From the NCBI RefSeq assembly GCF_020379485.1, contig NC_063451.1:803739-867738 (forward strand): 64,000 nt of DNA. The letters run 5' to 3'. Position 1 is the first letter of the stretch. Each line of letters begins with the position of its first letter. Under the pieces are notes generated by a model, which saw only the letters and a program-made list of their open reading frames with translations, had not been told where the DNA came from and did not search any database. This document shows positions 23,976 to 35,043 of this stretch, one piece after another. This stretch comes from Brassica napus (Eukaryota > Streptophyta > Magnoliopsida > Brassicales > Brassicaceae). The position numbers were made by a program, and so were the translations under genes.

Positions 23976-24378
23976 ATATTAATGTTAGTGATTTAGCTGG
24001 CGTCAGAAAACAAAAAATATTGTAGTTTTGATATGAATAAAGTTGGGTAGCTTTTGGACAAAATTTTATATTAGAATCGTGGAAATGTGGTGGTAACTGG
24101 TAAGGAATCTCATCCTTCACGTCAGGTTTCAAAAGTGATCCCTTCTGCTTTGTTATTAGAATAGAGGATAAGTTCAAAATTGCATTTGTCGAATCTCAAA
24201 GCAAACGTAAGCACCTTATCTAATTTTTATTCCATTTAGGAATATACAATAGTTCATAATCAGACCGACTTTTCTAATATCATAAGATTCCAAATTTACT
24301 CTTTAATTTCCTTCCACACCATCATCATCATCGAAATTACAAGACAAGCATATCATATTGATACGTGATAATTCATTT
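23976..24378. other. Sequence after the primer-binding site, nothing recognised
   Basis: No gag start is visible after the primer-binding site. The sequence is AT-rich with no supported ORF and probably marks where the LTR element is truncated or decayed. Confidence 0.4.
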
Positions 24379-24391
24379 TCTACCCTTTTTT

Positions 24392-24593
24392 TTTTTTTTT
24401 TTTTTTTTGAATTATACACAGTTTCCCCAAAGGCTTCCCAGGCCCAAGGGACTAATCTGTGTCGCTGCGGCCCGAATGTTAAATTTCGCAGTGGCCGGGA
24501 ATCGAACCCAGGTGGCGGTACTTACAGCTGTGAACCCTTTACCACCAGAGCTAGATGCCCCGGTTAACATTCATAAATCACGGCAAGCCCTGG
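24392..24593 (-). mobile_element. tRNA-derived SINE
   Basis: On the minus strand the element starts near 24593. It has an A box TAGCTCTGGTGG (24553-24542) and a B box GGTTCGATTCC (24508-24498), the pol III promoter of a tRNA-related head. It ends in a poly(A) tail (T run from about 24386 on plus). The target duplication TCTACCCTTTTTT lies at about 24379-24391 and 24594-24606. Its size of about 200 bp suits Brassicaceae SINEs. Confidence 0.85.
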
Positions 24594-24694
24594 TCTACCC
24601 TTTTTTTACTTCAGTTATTATCATTTCTTTTCGTTCATAAATTCAGTTAATGTACAGCATAAGAAAATCGAAATAAAACTACATAAATGAGATT

Positions 24695-26434
24695 CTACTG
24701 GAACAAGAGATTGTAAGCAGGAAGATCTTGAATCCGATGAATATCGTCCAAAGAAAGCTCTCTCTCTAGCTGATTCCTAGTCGCCTGTAATACTTCCTGA
24801 TATACACACAAAACCATATTAACCTATATATAGACACAAGTATCGATCTTCAAGAATTAGAGAAAGACATACATTGAATTCCATGTAAGAAGCGTGCATC
24901 GCGAGCCATTGAGCATCCATCATTGCGAAAGCTATACAATATAGTACATCGAATGCATTCTCGTCTTCTGTAAAAATTTGGTGGATATTTTTGATTATTT
25001 AAAAATTATCTATCATACGCTAATTTTTTTAGAAATCAATTTGTATTAAGTATATACTTTATTTACCTTCTAATAGTTTGAGAAAATTCATTCCTGGAAT
25101 ACATTTCGGCTTTGCTGCACAATAACAAAACAATAACGTAAAAGTTTTGTAGTAATTTGGTAAATAAAATGTTAACTAATCAAGAAACATACGAGCGTTT
25201 TGTAAATCGAGCATTTGGATAAGCATGAAGGAGATGTTGATTCCGGCCACAGCAAAAGGGTACTCCCACTGTGCTCGGTCGCCTCTTTGTTTCAATAATA
25301 GCCTCCGGAAACAAACCTTCATCATTTTTCATTTATAAAAAAAAACACATTCTCATTTACATATTCATGTAATAGCTATATATGAACATGTTTTTTGAGC
25401 AATTACCGGATAAACTCTTGCAGAAAATAGCAAATTCTCTAGACCAATAAATCCACAACCCCTGAAAAACAAAATGTTAGTTAACCCTTAAGATGTTTAC
25501 ACTTTTTTTGTATACACCTGAATCTTACCTGAAATCGGTAGATGGATTGGGACCTTGCCATCCCATTTCTTTCCATTGTTCTGTTACTAAACCTGTGAGA
25601 TTAACATTCGGAAATGCGACATTCCACAATGCTTTAAGTGATTCCTGCCGCCGTTAATCACACAAAATGTTTATAGCATGATCAGCATCCCTTTAATTAC
25701 CATTAAACATCATAAGAATAAACTAAATTCACCTACCTGATGGTCAGGACATGTCTCGTCAAAAGGTACAAGCAAACGATCTTGCAGCCTTTGAAGTCTT
25801 TCCTCCTATGATTGATTACAAATATTTGATGTCTTAATCTTATATATATGGAGAGGTATAACTTGGTAACTATGCTAACCTGAAGAGGAGACAAAGTGTA
25901 GTCGATTGACTTGTCTTGACGTCTACTGGAGCGTGTGAAAAGCCCTCCTATCCATGATCTTGTTGCAACCGTAGCCATAGGAATAACCACCGGCTCACTG
26001 AAACATTTATATACATATGAGCTGATAGGTATAAGTAATCATTACATATAAGCTGATAGGTATAAGTAATCATTACACATTACTTCATTAAATAAGATAT
26101 TTAAGAGTTGGTTCTTAGGTTCTTTTAGTTAAAAGTTAGAAGACGGTTTTTTATATTCCGCTAAGAACTACACCCTAAGAACCTCCCATTAATCATGCTC
26201 TAAGTAATAAACTAATCGCTCACACATATATTATTTTTTTGGTCTAACACATATATATGTTTCTATATATATTCATATAATTAAATGTGTTTCATAATAC
26301 CCTGTGATCTCTAGCAATATACTACTCACTAAAACACATATATTTAGCCAAATGAGCTATTACGTGAGTGGAACTACTTGACCACTGCCATCTCGGCTCT
26401 TCTTTTCTTTTTTCTCGCCTTTCCCACGCTTCAT
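24695..26434 (-). CDS. ELMO/CED-12 domain protein, nine coding exons
   Basis: Exons 26364-26434, 25880-25997, 25737-25805, 25529-25644, 25407-25461, 25193-25316, 25067-25114, 24873-24967 and 24695-24796 join at GT-AG sites to 798 nt, that is 265 aa and a stop. The ELMO core is clear: GWQGPNPSTDFRGCGFIGLE at about residues 114-133, then YPFAVAGINISFMLIQMLDL, ENAFDVLYCIAFAMMDAQWL and the C-terminus LSLDDIHRIQDLPAYNLL. ELMO-domain proteins regulate small GTPases in animals; the plant role is less defined. The N-terminus is basic (MKRGKGEKKEKK). An AG site 12 bp upstream of the ATG suggests an intron in the 5' UTR. It lies head to head with PORC, the order I recall for At1g03620/At1g03630, so it is probably the intact orthologue. 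Confidence 0.92.
26110..26210. repeat. Remnant of the foldback MITE family also seen at 63056-63738
   Basis: TTGGTTCTTAGGTTCTTTTAGTTAAAAG, the word CCGCTAAGAAC and the end ATTAATCATGCTCTAA match the inner arms of the foldback element near the right edge. This copy lies in the first coding intron of the ELMO gene. Only about 100 bp is preserved. Confidence 0.5.
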
Positions 26435-27546
26435 CCTCCTCTACCTGCACACATTTTCAAACACATACTTGCATTTTACATTAGCAGTACACTTACTTTT
26501 TTAAAAAAAACTTGGAAGGATCAGAAACGTTTGACTGAGCTTAATTACTTATAAGTTACAACCAAAGTGACACTCGTTTACGTAAAATGAAGAGTAAATA
26601 AACGATTGGAATAAACAAGAACAGTGTAAAATGCAAGATTGAAAATAACAATATGATATTAACAAAGAGATGAATACTTTGCGAAGACACAAAACAAGAT
26701 GGAAAATATTGCCTATGCTTCCTGAAGGTATTTATTCATTCATGTTCTATTATCAAATATTCTCAAATATCATCATCAGTTACATTTTCACTTAGTCAAG
26801 ATTTTGATATAATTGGATACAAAAGGTGTCTAACTAACACAATAACGCAATCAAAGGGGTTTTCATTGCATTACCTTTTATGAAACGATTGGAAACTTGA
26901 CAATGCAAAACATCATTTGCAAACAATGATAACCAAATCAAATTTAACCATCTTTTGAACAAAATTATTATGATTGATCAAAAAATCGAAGAGAGGAAAA
27001 AGTTAATTCTTGATAGACATGTGAACAAGACAATGGAGGAGGAGATGGTCTAGACACGGTGACAGCCAATGAGGAAGAGGAAAGAGAAGAAGTAAATAGA
27101 AGAGAAAGAAAAAGGAAATAGAGGCAAAAACGGAATTATTCATTGGAATTATGCAACTTTTAGAAATTGCAAGAGATGTATTTTTGTCTCCTTTTTTTGT
27201 TTCATCTCTCCAATCTCCACATTCACCGTTAAGTTGCCGCCTTTTTCTCTCTTTCACCAGATTATTGTTAGATACATTTGGACCGTCCAGATCATTTACA
27301 CTTGAGCTATCAACGGTGATCAAATCAGTTAAGTTAATCACAGTATTTAATCAAGCCCATCCCAGGCCCAACAAGCAAGGGATAGATTATCACTCAGAAG
27401 AAGATTAGTGATCTGATTGGTCCGGAGAAAAGCTTTTTAGCCACGTGTAACTAACCCAATACTACCTTATCTCTCGTCTCCTCCTCCTCAAATCGAACAA
27501 CGTCGAAGATACTGAACTCTACTAGCACCTCCAGCTCCGTACAAGA
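26435..27546. promoter_or_regulatory. Shared ELMO-PORC divergent promoter region
   Basis: Roughly 1.1 kb separates the two start codons. The first part should hold the ELMO 5' UTR, its intron and promoter; transcription starts cannot be placed. Near PORC there is a G-box (27442-27447) and a CTTATC I-box-like word (27466-27471), both common in light-regulated promoters. No additional gene is supported. Confidence 0.65.
27442..27447. promoter_or_regulatory. G-box upstream of PORC
   Basis: CACGTG lies 100 bp before the PORC start codon. G-boxes bind bZIP and bHLH factors such as HY5 and PIFs; PIF1 acting on the Arabidopsis PORC promoter through a G-box is established. Use in this species is inferred. 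Confidence 0.7.
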
Positions 27547-29118
27547 ATGGCTCTTCAGGCTGCTTACTCGCTTCTTCCTTCTACTACTGCTTCAATCCAC
27601 AAAGAGGTATCATGTTTTCACAATTACCATTTCGATAAAGTGAAGAATCGTCTCAAAAACTTCACGCCAATGCCATGGTTGATTCTGCAGGGTAGATTCA
27701 GTGCTTCTCTAAAGGAGACGAATTTAACTAGTTTTTCATTTTCCAACAATCTTAGATCCGACAAGATCTCCATCAAGGTAAAAATCAATCACCTTTATGC
27801 AAGTTCAATTCTCTCAAAAACAGAGTAAAACTAAACTCTGTTTTCCTCTGTTCTGTTCCAGAAGCAGAGGAGACAAAACCCACAGTTTTCCACAGGCATT
27901 CGTGCACAGACCGTTACAGCAACGCCGCCGGCGAACGAAGCCTCGCCGGAGCAAAAGAAGACTCAGAGAAAAGGCACCGCAGTGATCACCGGAGCTTCGT
28001 CTGGTTTAGGTTTAGCCACGGCGAAGGCTTTGGCAGACACAGGGAAATGGCACGTGATCATGGCGTGCAGGAACTTTCTCAAGGCCGAGAAAGCAGCGAA
28101 ATCTGTAGGAATGTCTAAGGAAGACTACACGGTGATGCATCTCGATCTCGCTTCGCTAGAAAGCGTGAAGCAGTTCGTCGATAACTACCGGAGAACAGAA
28201 CGTCCGCTAGATGTTCTTGTCTGTAACGCTGCTGTTTACCAACCAACTGCTAAAGAACCTTCCTTTACAGCCGAAGGGTTTGAGCTAAGCGTTGGAACCA
28301 ACCATCTCGGTCATTTTCTTCTCTCGAGGTTGCTTCTTGATGACCTGAAAAAATCGGATTATCCATCAAAACGTATGATCATCGTAGGATCTATAACAGG
28401 TAAATAATTAAAAAAAAAAAAAAAAAAAAAAAAAGGTAAATAATAATAGACACAACGAAATATTTTCTAGTTTCAGTCAATAAATGTTTTTTTTTATGTT
28501 CTTGTAGGGAATACAAACACTTTGGCTGGGAACGTGCCGCCCAAGGCAAACCTTGGAGACCTAAGAGGCTTAGCATCGGGGCTGAACGGGCAGAACAGTT
28601 CGATGATAGATGGAGGAGAGTATGATGGAGCCAAAGCTTACAAAGACAGCAAAGTGTGCAATATGCTGACGATGCAGGAGCTTCACAGGCGTTACCACGA
28701 GGAAACTGGAGTCACGTTTGCTTCTCTATACCCTGGTTGCATCGCTACAACTGGGTTGTTCAGAGAACACATACCTCTGTTTAGGCTTTTGTTCCCGCCT
28801 TTTCAGAAGTATATCACCAAAGGTTATGTATCTGAAGAGGAAGCTGGGAAAAGACTAGCACAGGTCAGTCTTTATAAACCGAGTTGAGCATATATATCTG
28901 TAGACAGATTCTTGATTTGGTACTGAGGTTGTGTGACACATGTGTAATGTGATTGGGTTTAGGTTGTGAGTGATCCGAGTCTGGGGAAGTCAGGGGTGTA
29001 TTGGAGCTGGAACAATAACTCGTCTTCGTTTGAGAATCAGTTGTCTAAAGAAGCAAGTGATGCAGAGAAGGCAAAGAAACTTTGGGAGGTTAGCGAGAAG
29101 CTTGTTGGTTTGGCTTGA
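27547..29118 (+). CDS. PORC: Protochlorophyllide oxidoreductase C (light-dependent), five exons
   Basis: Light- and NADPH-dependent reduction of protochlorophyllide to chlorophyllide in plastids. Exons 27547-27606, 27691-27777, 27862-28399, 28508-28863 and 28963-29118 give 1197 nt, that is 398 aa, close to the family's roughly 400. The N-terminus ([12 protein letters not shown]...) is a Ser/Thr-rich plastid transit peptide. The SDR nucleotide motif TGASSGLG is at residues 92-99, NAAVYQP follows, and the catalytic YKDSK (Tyr273, Lys277) is present. The C-terminus is [13 protein letters not shown]. The transit peptide and overall sequence fit Arabidopsis PORC better than PORA or PORB. All splice sites are GT-AG and no lesion is visible. 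A G-box lies 100 bp upstream. Confidence 0.96.
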
Positions 29119-29404
29119 TGCAAACAATATCTTAGATTACAGACTTCTGTGACATGTACCACAAACTCATAAGATTACAGATTTAATAATCATTGTGAAT
29201 GGACTTTCTAAAGTTTTAAGGTTTGTCAATAAAATTGGAGGGGTAACAAAGACTATTTGATCTGATCAAGCCATTGATTTTAGTCACAAGGAAGACAAAG
29301 TTTGTAAGTGCATATAGTATACTAATCAACATCAATACACTAACTTGCCAAGCAAGCAACCAAAGAATAGTTTACAATCACACAAGAGGTTAATTATCTT
29401 ACTA
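29119..29404 (+). other. PORC 3' flank
   Basis: 3' UTR and short flank of PORC up to the Athila-like insertion. A CAATAAAATT word near 29227 could be a polyadenylation signal. No other gene. Confidence 0.5.
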
Positions 29405-29409
29405 ATATC

Positions 29410-30958
29410 TGATATCTTGCATATTTACATTGTTTTATCCATTCACCCATGTGCATTTTGATCATATAGACTAGGATTTAGCCATGTTTAGGTTGCATTT
29501 TGCATACATGAGTCTTTATCAGGTATTGGAGTACCACATGGAGTTCTTGGAGGCATTTGGGTGCATTTGGAGCTCAAAAGAAATGTTTAAAGCGATCAAC
29601 GGACGAGCAGCGCACCAGAGCGACCTCACCGGAGCGACGCCGTGAAGTCGCTGTGACACACATCCCGTAGCAATCCAGCCAGAGCGACATGGAGAGGTCG
29701 CTCGCGTTTCTATCGTGAGACACCCCTTCTCAGAGCGACTTGCCAGAGCGACGTTCCGAGGTCGCTCGCTTTTCCATGGCGAGACGACACAAAACGAAGC
29801 CCGGAGCGACCTCTCAGAGCGACTTGTTGGAGCGACACACCAAGGTCGCTCGCGTCCTCTCGTCCGGAGACACCAAAGTCGAGCATCCTGGAGCGACCCC
29901 TCAGAGCGACCTACCAAGGTCGCTCCCAGCCAGAGCGACCAGCTCAAGTCGCTCGCGTTTTGACGGGGCGAGACACGAAGAAGCGTCAGGAGCGACCTCC
30001 TGGGAGCGACTATGCTAGGTCGCTCCGCGTGTTTGATTGGACGATTTTTATGTTATTTCAGGGGCCTTTTGGTCATTTGTTTTATTGTTTTTAGTTTGCA
30101 AAAACATAAGTTAAGTACTCTGGACAGCCACCAGGCAGATTATCTTTGATCTAGGGAGAAATACACAAAAACTCTCTTGAGAAGTTCATCTCTTGGATTT
30201 TGATTGTTATGTTCTTGTGTTATTGTTGATTTCTTATAGATTTCTCTACATGATTAATCTGAAATCCAATATGGGTTTAAGAGGAATCATAGAGATTAGT
30301 GAGTAATCACCTTTTGAATTCATGGGTTAGGGAGATTAAGGGTGATTAGGTTAGTTCTAGGATGTTTTAGTGTAGATCATTCTTGTTCCTTGTTAGTAGA
30401 GTATTCTAAATGCATCTTCTGAGTTGGCCACTCAAAAGTTGATCAATAGGCATTTCCCACTCGAAAGGTGTTTGATGAAATGCCTGAGGCAACTCTCCTA
30501 AGCTTTTAGTATACTTTGCCAAAGACATTTGTTGTTAAAGATGCTAAGATAGCTAATAGACTTGTTAGTAATGATTTCTTTCATATTATTCAACCAAAGA
30601 CATTTGATGTTTGAGATATGTTTGCAAATGAGCATTCATCTAGACATAGAGCTTGCTTAGAATTGTGTCTAGGCCTAAGGTTGATAGTTTGATTGATCAT
30701 TTGCCATCCTTAGTTCGATACTTGATCACCCAAGGTCTAATCCCTATGCCCATGAGTTCTCTTTTCCCTTAGTCAAGAAAGTATCATTCTGTTATTGCTT
30801 TCTAGTTTTAGTCATAGCTTAAAACCCATCTAAATCATTGGTTGCACTTAGATTAAGTGAGTACTTGCATTCTCAGTGCTTTGATATCCCTCAGAACTGG
30901 TTCGATAATCACTATACTACAACATTTGTCTTAGGAGCCTTGAAAACTCCTAACATCA
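29410..30958 (+). repeat. Athila-like 5' LTR with inverted AGCGAC modules
   Basis: It starts TGATATCTTGCATATTTACA and ends CTCCTAACATCA. At about 29610-30030 it has a GC-rich stretch with about 13 AGCGAC and 7 GTCGCT words in opposed pairs, able to form many short hairpins. Open frames in this stretch are by-products of the repeat, not genes. Confidence 0.9.
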
Positions 30959-30960
30959 AA

Positions 30961-30974
30961 TTGGCGCCGTTGCC
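30961..30974 (+). other. Primer-binding site of the Athila-like element
   Basis: TTGGCGCCGTTGCC starts 2 bp after the LTR end. This tRNA-Asp-type site is usual in the Athila and Tat lineages. Confidence 0.85.
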
Positions 30975-31087
30975 AAATTCTGAGTAGATTTGAACATTGA
31001 GATTTAGTCACTTACTTGAGACTAAGTCATTTTTATTTTCTTTTGTTACTGATTCTTCTTCTTCACCTACCTTTAACTTTCAGGTGT

Positions 31088-33517
31088 ATGAACTTGAGGA
31101 GCAGGGGTCCATCAAACCTAGTTCCAATAGTGGCAGACATCAGAGCTTTCGAGAGGGAGTGTGCTAGAGCTAGAAGAGAAGAAGAACAACAAGCCCACTT
31201 GCAAAGATTGGATATTGATATGGCAGATCCACCGCAAGGGGCAGAACACCAACTGCGGGCAGCTCGACCCATTGGTACTTATGACCGGCCCAACATTCTT
31301 GGTCATAGACTAGGAATCCGAGCACCGGCTGTGGCAGCCAACAACTTTGAGGTCAAGTCAGGACTCCTCAACGTGATCGAGAACAACAAATATCATGGCT
31401 TGGCTTTAGAGGACCCATTCGATCACTTGGACAGGTTCGACAGCTACTGTGGGTTGTCAAAAACCAATGGTGTGTCAGAGGATGCCTTAAAGCTGAAGTT
31501 ATTCCCTTTCTCTTTGGGAGATAAGGCACGTCAGTGGGAGAAGTCTCTACCCAGCGACTCTATCAGTACTTGGGATGAGTTTAAGAGAGCATTCTTGGAG
31601 AAATTCTTCTCATCCTCAAGAACTGCTAAGCTGAGAAATGAGATCTCCAGTTTCCAACAGAAGAACTTGGAAGGCTTCAGTGAAGCCTGGGAGAGATTCA
31701 AGGGCTACCAAGCTCAATGCCCACACCATGGTTTCTCTAAGGAGAGCTTACTGAGCACATTCTACCGTGGTGCTCTTCCTAAGTACAGGGCCAGACTGGA
31801 TACAGCTAGCAATGGGTTCTTCTTGGGGATAACTGAGGAAGATGCAGAGGAGCTGGTTGACAACATGGTAAAGAGTGATGCAGTCTACAGTGGAGACCAC
31901 AACAAATGATAAGCAGACAAGGAAGGAGTTGAAAGCCCTACAGGATAAGATAGACATCCTCCTTGCTGATAAAGCCACACAAGAGCAGCTGCACTTTGTT
32001 GGTAACCCAAGTCAAGAGACACCACCTGTTGTCCATGAGGTTGAGGGTTTGGAAGGTCAGGAAGAGCTGTGTTTCATCAACAACAATGGTAGCTGGTACA
32101 AAAAAGAGCCCAACTTTCAGTACAACAATTACCAACAGAAATCCTACCCCAACAACCAACAGAGTGGTTATCCGCCTCGAAACAACCAGCAAGGCAGCTA
32201 TCAACCTCATCAAAGCCCGGTTCCTCTGCTCCTCAAGAGAGCAGCACTGACACCATGCTGAAACAAATCTTGGAGTCTCAGACTAGAAGTGAGAAGCATG
32301 TTGGTTATGAGTTGAAGAACCTTTATCCCAAGATTGATGGGAGCTACAATGAGCTCAACAACAAGTTCTCACATCTTGCTTCTATAGTCAAGAATTTAGA
32401 GAATCAGTTTGCTTCCATGAACACTCACCAGACTCGCCAGCAAGGATCTCTACCTGGAAAATCTGACCAAAACCCCAAGGAGGCCAAAGCTATCACCCTT
32501 AGGAGTGGTAAGCAGTTACCTCCTACAACCCTCACCAGGGATGCTGAGCAACTAGATGAAGAGGTGGCCATCAACTTAGATGATGAAGTGGTGATTGTTG
32601 ATGAGAAAATCAATGATGAAATCTTGGAGAAGATTGTGGAAGCCAAGGGTAAAGGAAAGGTTGGGGAAGCGAAGAAAACAGTGAAAGATGGTGAAGTTCT
32701 TGCTCCAGCAAGTGAGAATTCTTTTGTTCCTCCTCCCTATGAACCCAAACTACCATTCCCTGGTAGATTCAAGAGGCAGCTGCTAGAGAAGTACAAGGCT
32801 TTGTTTGACAAGCAAATGAGTGAAGCTCAGGTTGCAATGCCCATCATCGATGCTTTCATGTTGATTCCTCAATACAACAAGTTCCTGAAAGATGTTGTAG
32901 CTGCAAAGAAGAAGGAAATGGAAAGCATGATGATTCTTACCCATGAGTGCAGTGCCATCATCCAAAGGCTTGATGTTCCAGAGAAGTTAGAGGATCCAGG
33001 ATGCTTCACACTACCTTGTGCTCTTGGACCTATGGTATTTGAGAAATGTCTCTGCGATTTGGGAGCTAGTGTCAGCGTGATGCCTTTGTCTGTTGCAAAG
33101 AAGCTTGGATTCACTCAGTACAAGAAGTGTAAACTCTCTCTGGTGTTAGCTGATCGTTCAGTGAAGTACCCTGTGGGCATCTTAGAGGACCTACCTGTGA
33201 AGATTGGAAGGTATGAGATACCTACAGATTTTGTGGTGCTTGAGATGGGTGAGGAGGCTCAAGACCCATTGATTCTTGGAAGGCCATTCTTAGCTACAGC
33301 AGGAGCAATTGTTAAGGTGAAAGAGGGCACGATTGATCTCCATTTGGGTAAAGGGCATGTTCTCCACTTTGACATCAAGGAGAAAATGAAGAAACCAACT
33401 GTGTTCGGGCAAGCCTTCTACATTGAAGAGATGGGCACTCTTGCTGATGAGCACCTTGAAGAGTTACCACCTGAGGACGACGAGGAGGGAGCATCTCCCT
33501 CTACTCATTCCCCATAG
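31088..33517 (+). pseudogene. Athila-like gag-protease region, two frameshifts
   Basis: Gag starts at 31088 (MNLRSRGPSNLVPIVADIRA); a longer frame from 31016 would add a hydrophobic leader that is probably not real. The capsid part has FDHLDRFDSYC, FSLGDKARQWEKSLP and WDEFKRAFLEKFFSSSRTAK. The frame breaks near 31905 (DHNK then stop) and continues in another frame (RKELKALQDKIDILLADK), with an Asn/Gln-rich stretch. It breaks again near 32210. The last frame (32255-33517) carries ITLRSGKQLP, a Pro/Lys-rich linker and an aspartic protease-like domain with CDLGASVSVMPLSVAKKLG and DPLILGRPFLATAGA, ending in an acidic tail. No polymerase follows. The frameshifts make a full product unlikely. Confidence 0.85.
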
Positions 33518-35043
33518 AAGGTAACCCACTACTTTCCCTTGTATATACCATTTCGTTTTTGCATATTAGTTTTCTCTTTTTGGGTATCTCTCTCTCCTTG
33601 ACAACACAGAGACTGTGTCATTTAAGTTTGGGGGAGGTACCAAGTATTTGATCACGTTTGCTTTGATGATTTTGAGTCTCATGCATTGCATTATACATAT
33701 ATATTTGCATAAAAAAAAATTCATTTAGTTTGCATCATTGGCATTTCTAGGAGAGTCTAGAGCATATAGGTTGCATTTACTTGCATTGGGAGCAATGATT
33801 TGAAATGCCTTGTAAAGAACATTACTTTGCACCTGAATAGCTTATGCACCTCTCAAAAACACTTGTATGCTTCGAGCCTTGAAGACTCTTCCTGAAACTT
33901 GTTGATTGCTGAAACTCAGTCTTTGAAGCCAACTACAACCTTATTTGAACTGAACGAACTTAATGCTTCTTGCTCATGGTCCCTTGTGTACTGAGTCATG
34001 GCTATACACACTTGAGTTGTCACATCCTTTATGCCAATCTTATTTTGACAAACTCTAGTGGTAGACCACTCCCAAAACCTTTCCCTTCTTTTAAGCTTTC
34101 ATTGTTTGATGAGTGAGGCCTTCTTCGGAAAGTCTTACATGTGCATAATGTTGAGAGTATCGGGAACGACAATGCTTGATCTTCATTCTTGCTAGATTGG
34201 GCACTCTATTGTCTAGCTATAGGTGGGGGGGGGGGTGAGAGTTGTGATTATGATTTGGGAGCAATGAAAAAGGAAAAGAAATGACTCTTTGTGTTTAAGT
34301 GAATTGTCTTACTGGGATAAGTAGAAAAACTTCTAGCTCAAGTTATGAAAAGTCTTGGCCCCATTTAAAATAAAATAAAAATAAAAAAAAATTTAAAAAA
34401 AAAACATAAAATATGAAAAGAAAAGAAAAAGAAAGAAAAAGGGGGCTAGCAAAGTTGTTAGGAGCTAAGTAATGTTTTGAGGTTGTGAAAAATCCCTTGT
34501 AGATTTCAAAGGGAAGGAGTTAATGTTCTTAGGATCTTTTGGTGAGAGATGTGAGTTGGGTTTGACATTTGAGAATGATTGTGTAATTGTATGTTTGGGA
34601 AAAGGGTAGAACAATGGAGATTGAGCATTGTATGCATGAGTTGGTCCTTTTCTTAGATATATTATGTGCAATGTCAAGGCTACTTGTTTCGAGAGTAAAC
34701 CACCGTAAAAAATTTATGTTTCGAACCTTTTGAATCACTTGAATAAAAGTCTTCCCTTACCCAAATGACTTGGACCGACTGACCATTTGCAAGAATTCAC
34801 TAGATGTTTTGTGCTTAATGAATGTGAGAGTTGGTTGATTTGAATGTGTGGATGCTTGATGATGAGTGTAGGGACAAAAGCAGATGAGATAGGCCTAGAG
34901 AAGCTAGAGTGTAATAAGAGAGTGTGCTAATCGTGTTTGCTAGTTGTGTTTCTTTTGACTATGAGCTCCCACCTTCGAACCTCTCTCCCTATGAGTTCTA
35001 GAAAGTTCACTTGTGGACAAGTAAAGAACAAGTTTGGGGGAGT
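33518..35043 (+). other. Non-coding 3' interior of the Athila-like element with polypurine tract
   Basis: No ORF is recognised. The phrase AAGTTTGGGGGAG occurs after the protease gene (about 33626) and again directly before the 3' LTR (35030-35042), where it is the likely polypurine tract. A G run lies near 34225 and an A/G-rich stretch at 34370-34445. RT, RNase H and integrase are missing here. Confidence 0.75.

Noticed and set aside
24490..24560. A tRNA gene on the minus strand
   Set aside because: A and B boxes are present, but the sequence continues into a body with poly(A) tail and target duplication, so it is a SINE.
29519..30018. Several open frames of 82-142 codons in the LTR (and again at 35120-35757)
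   Set aside because: They lie in the AGCGAC/GTCGCT module array, occur on both strands and give Arg/Ser-rich products; they follow from the repeat lacking stop codons.
34225..34238. G run as a regulatory or G-quadruplex site
   Set aside because: A single homopolymer run in non-coding retroelement sequence; nothing else supports a function.
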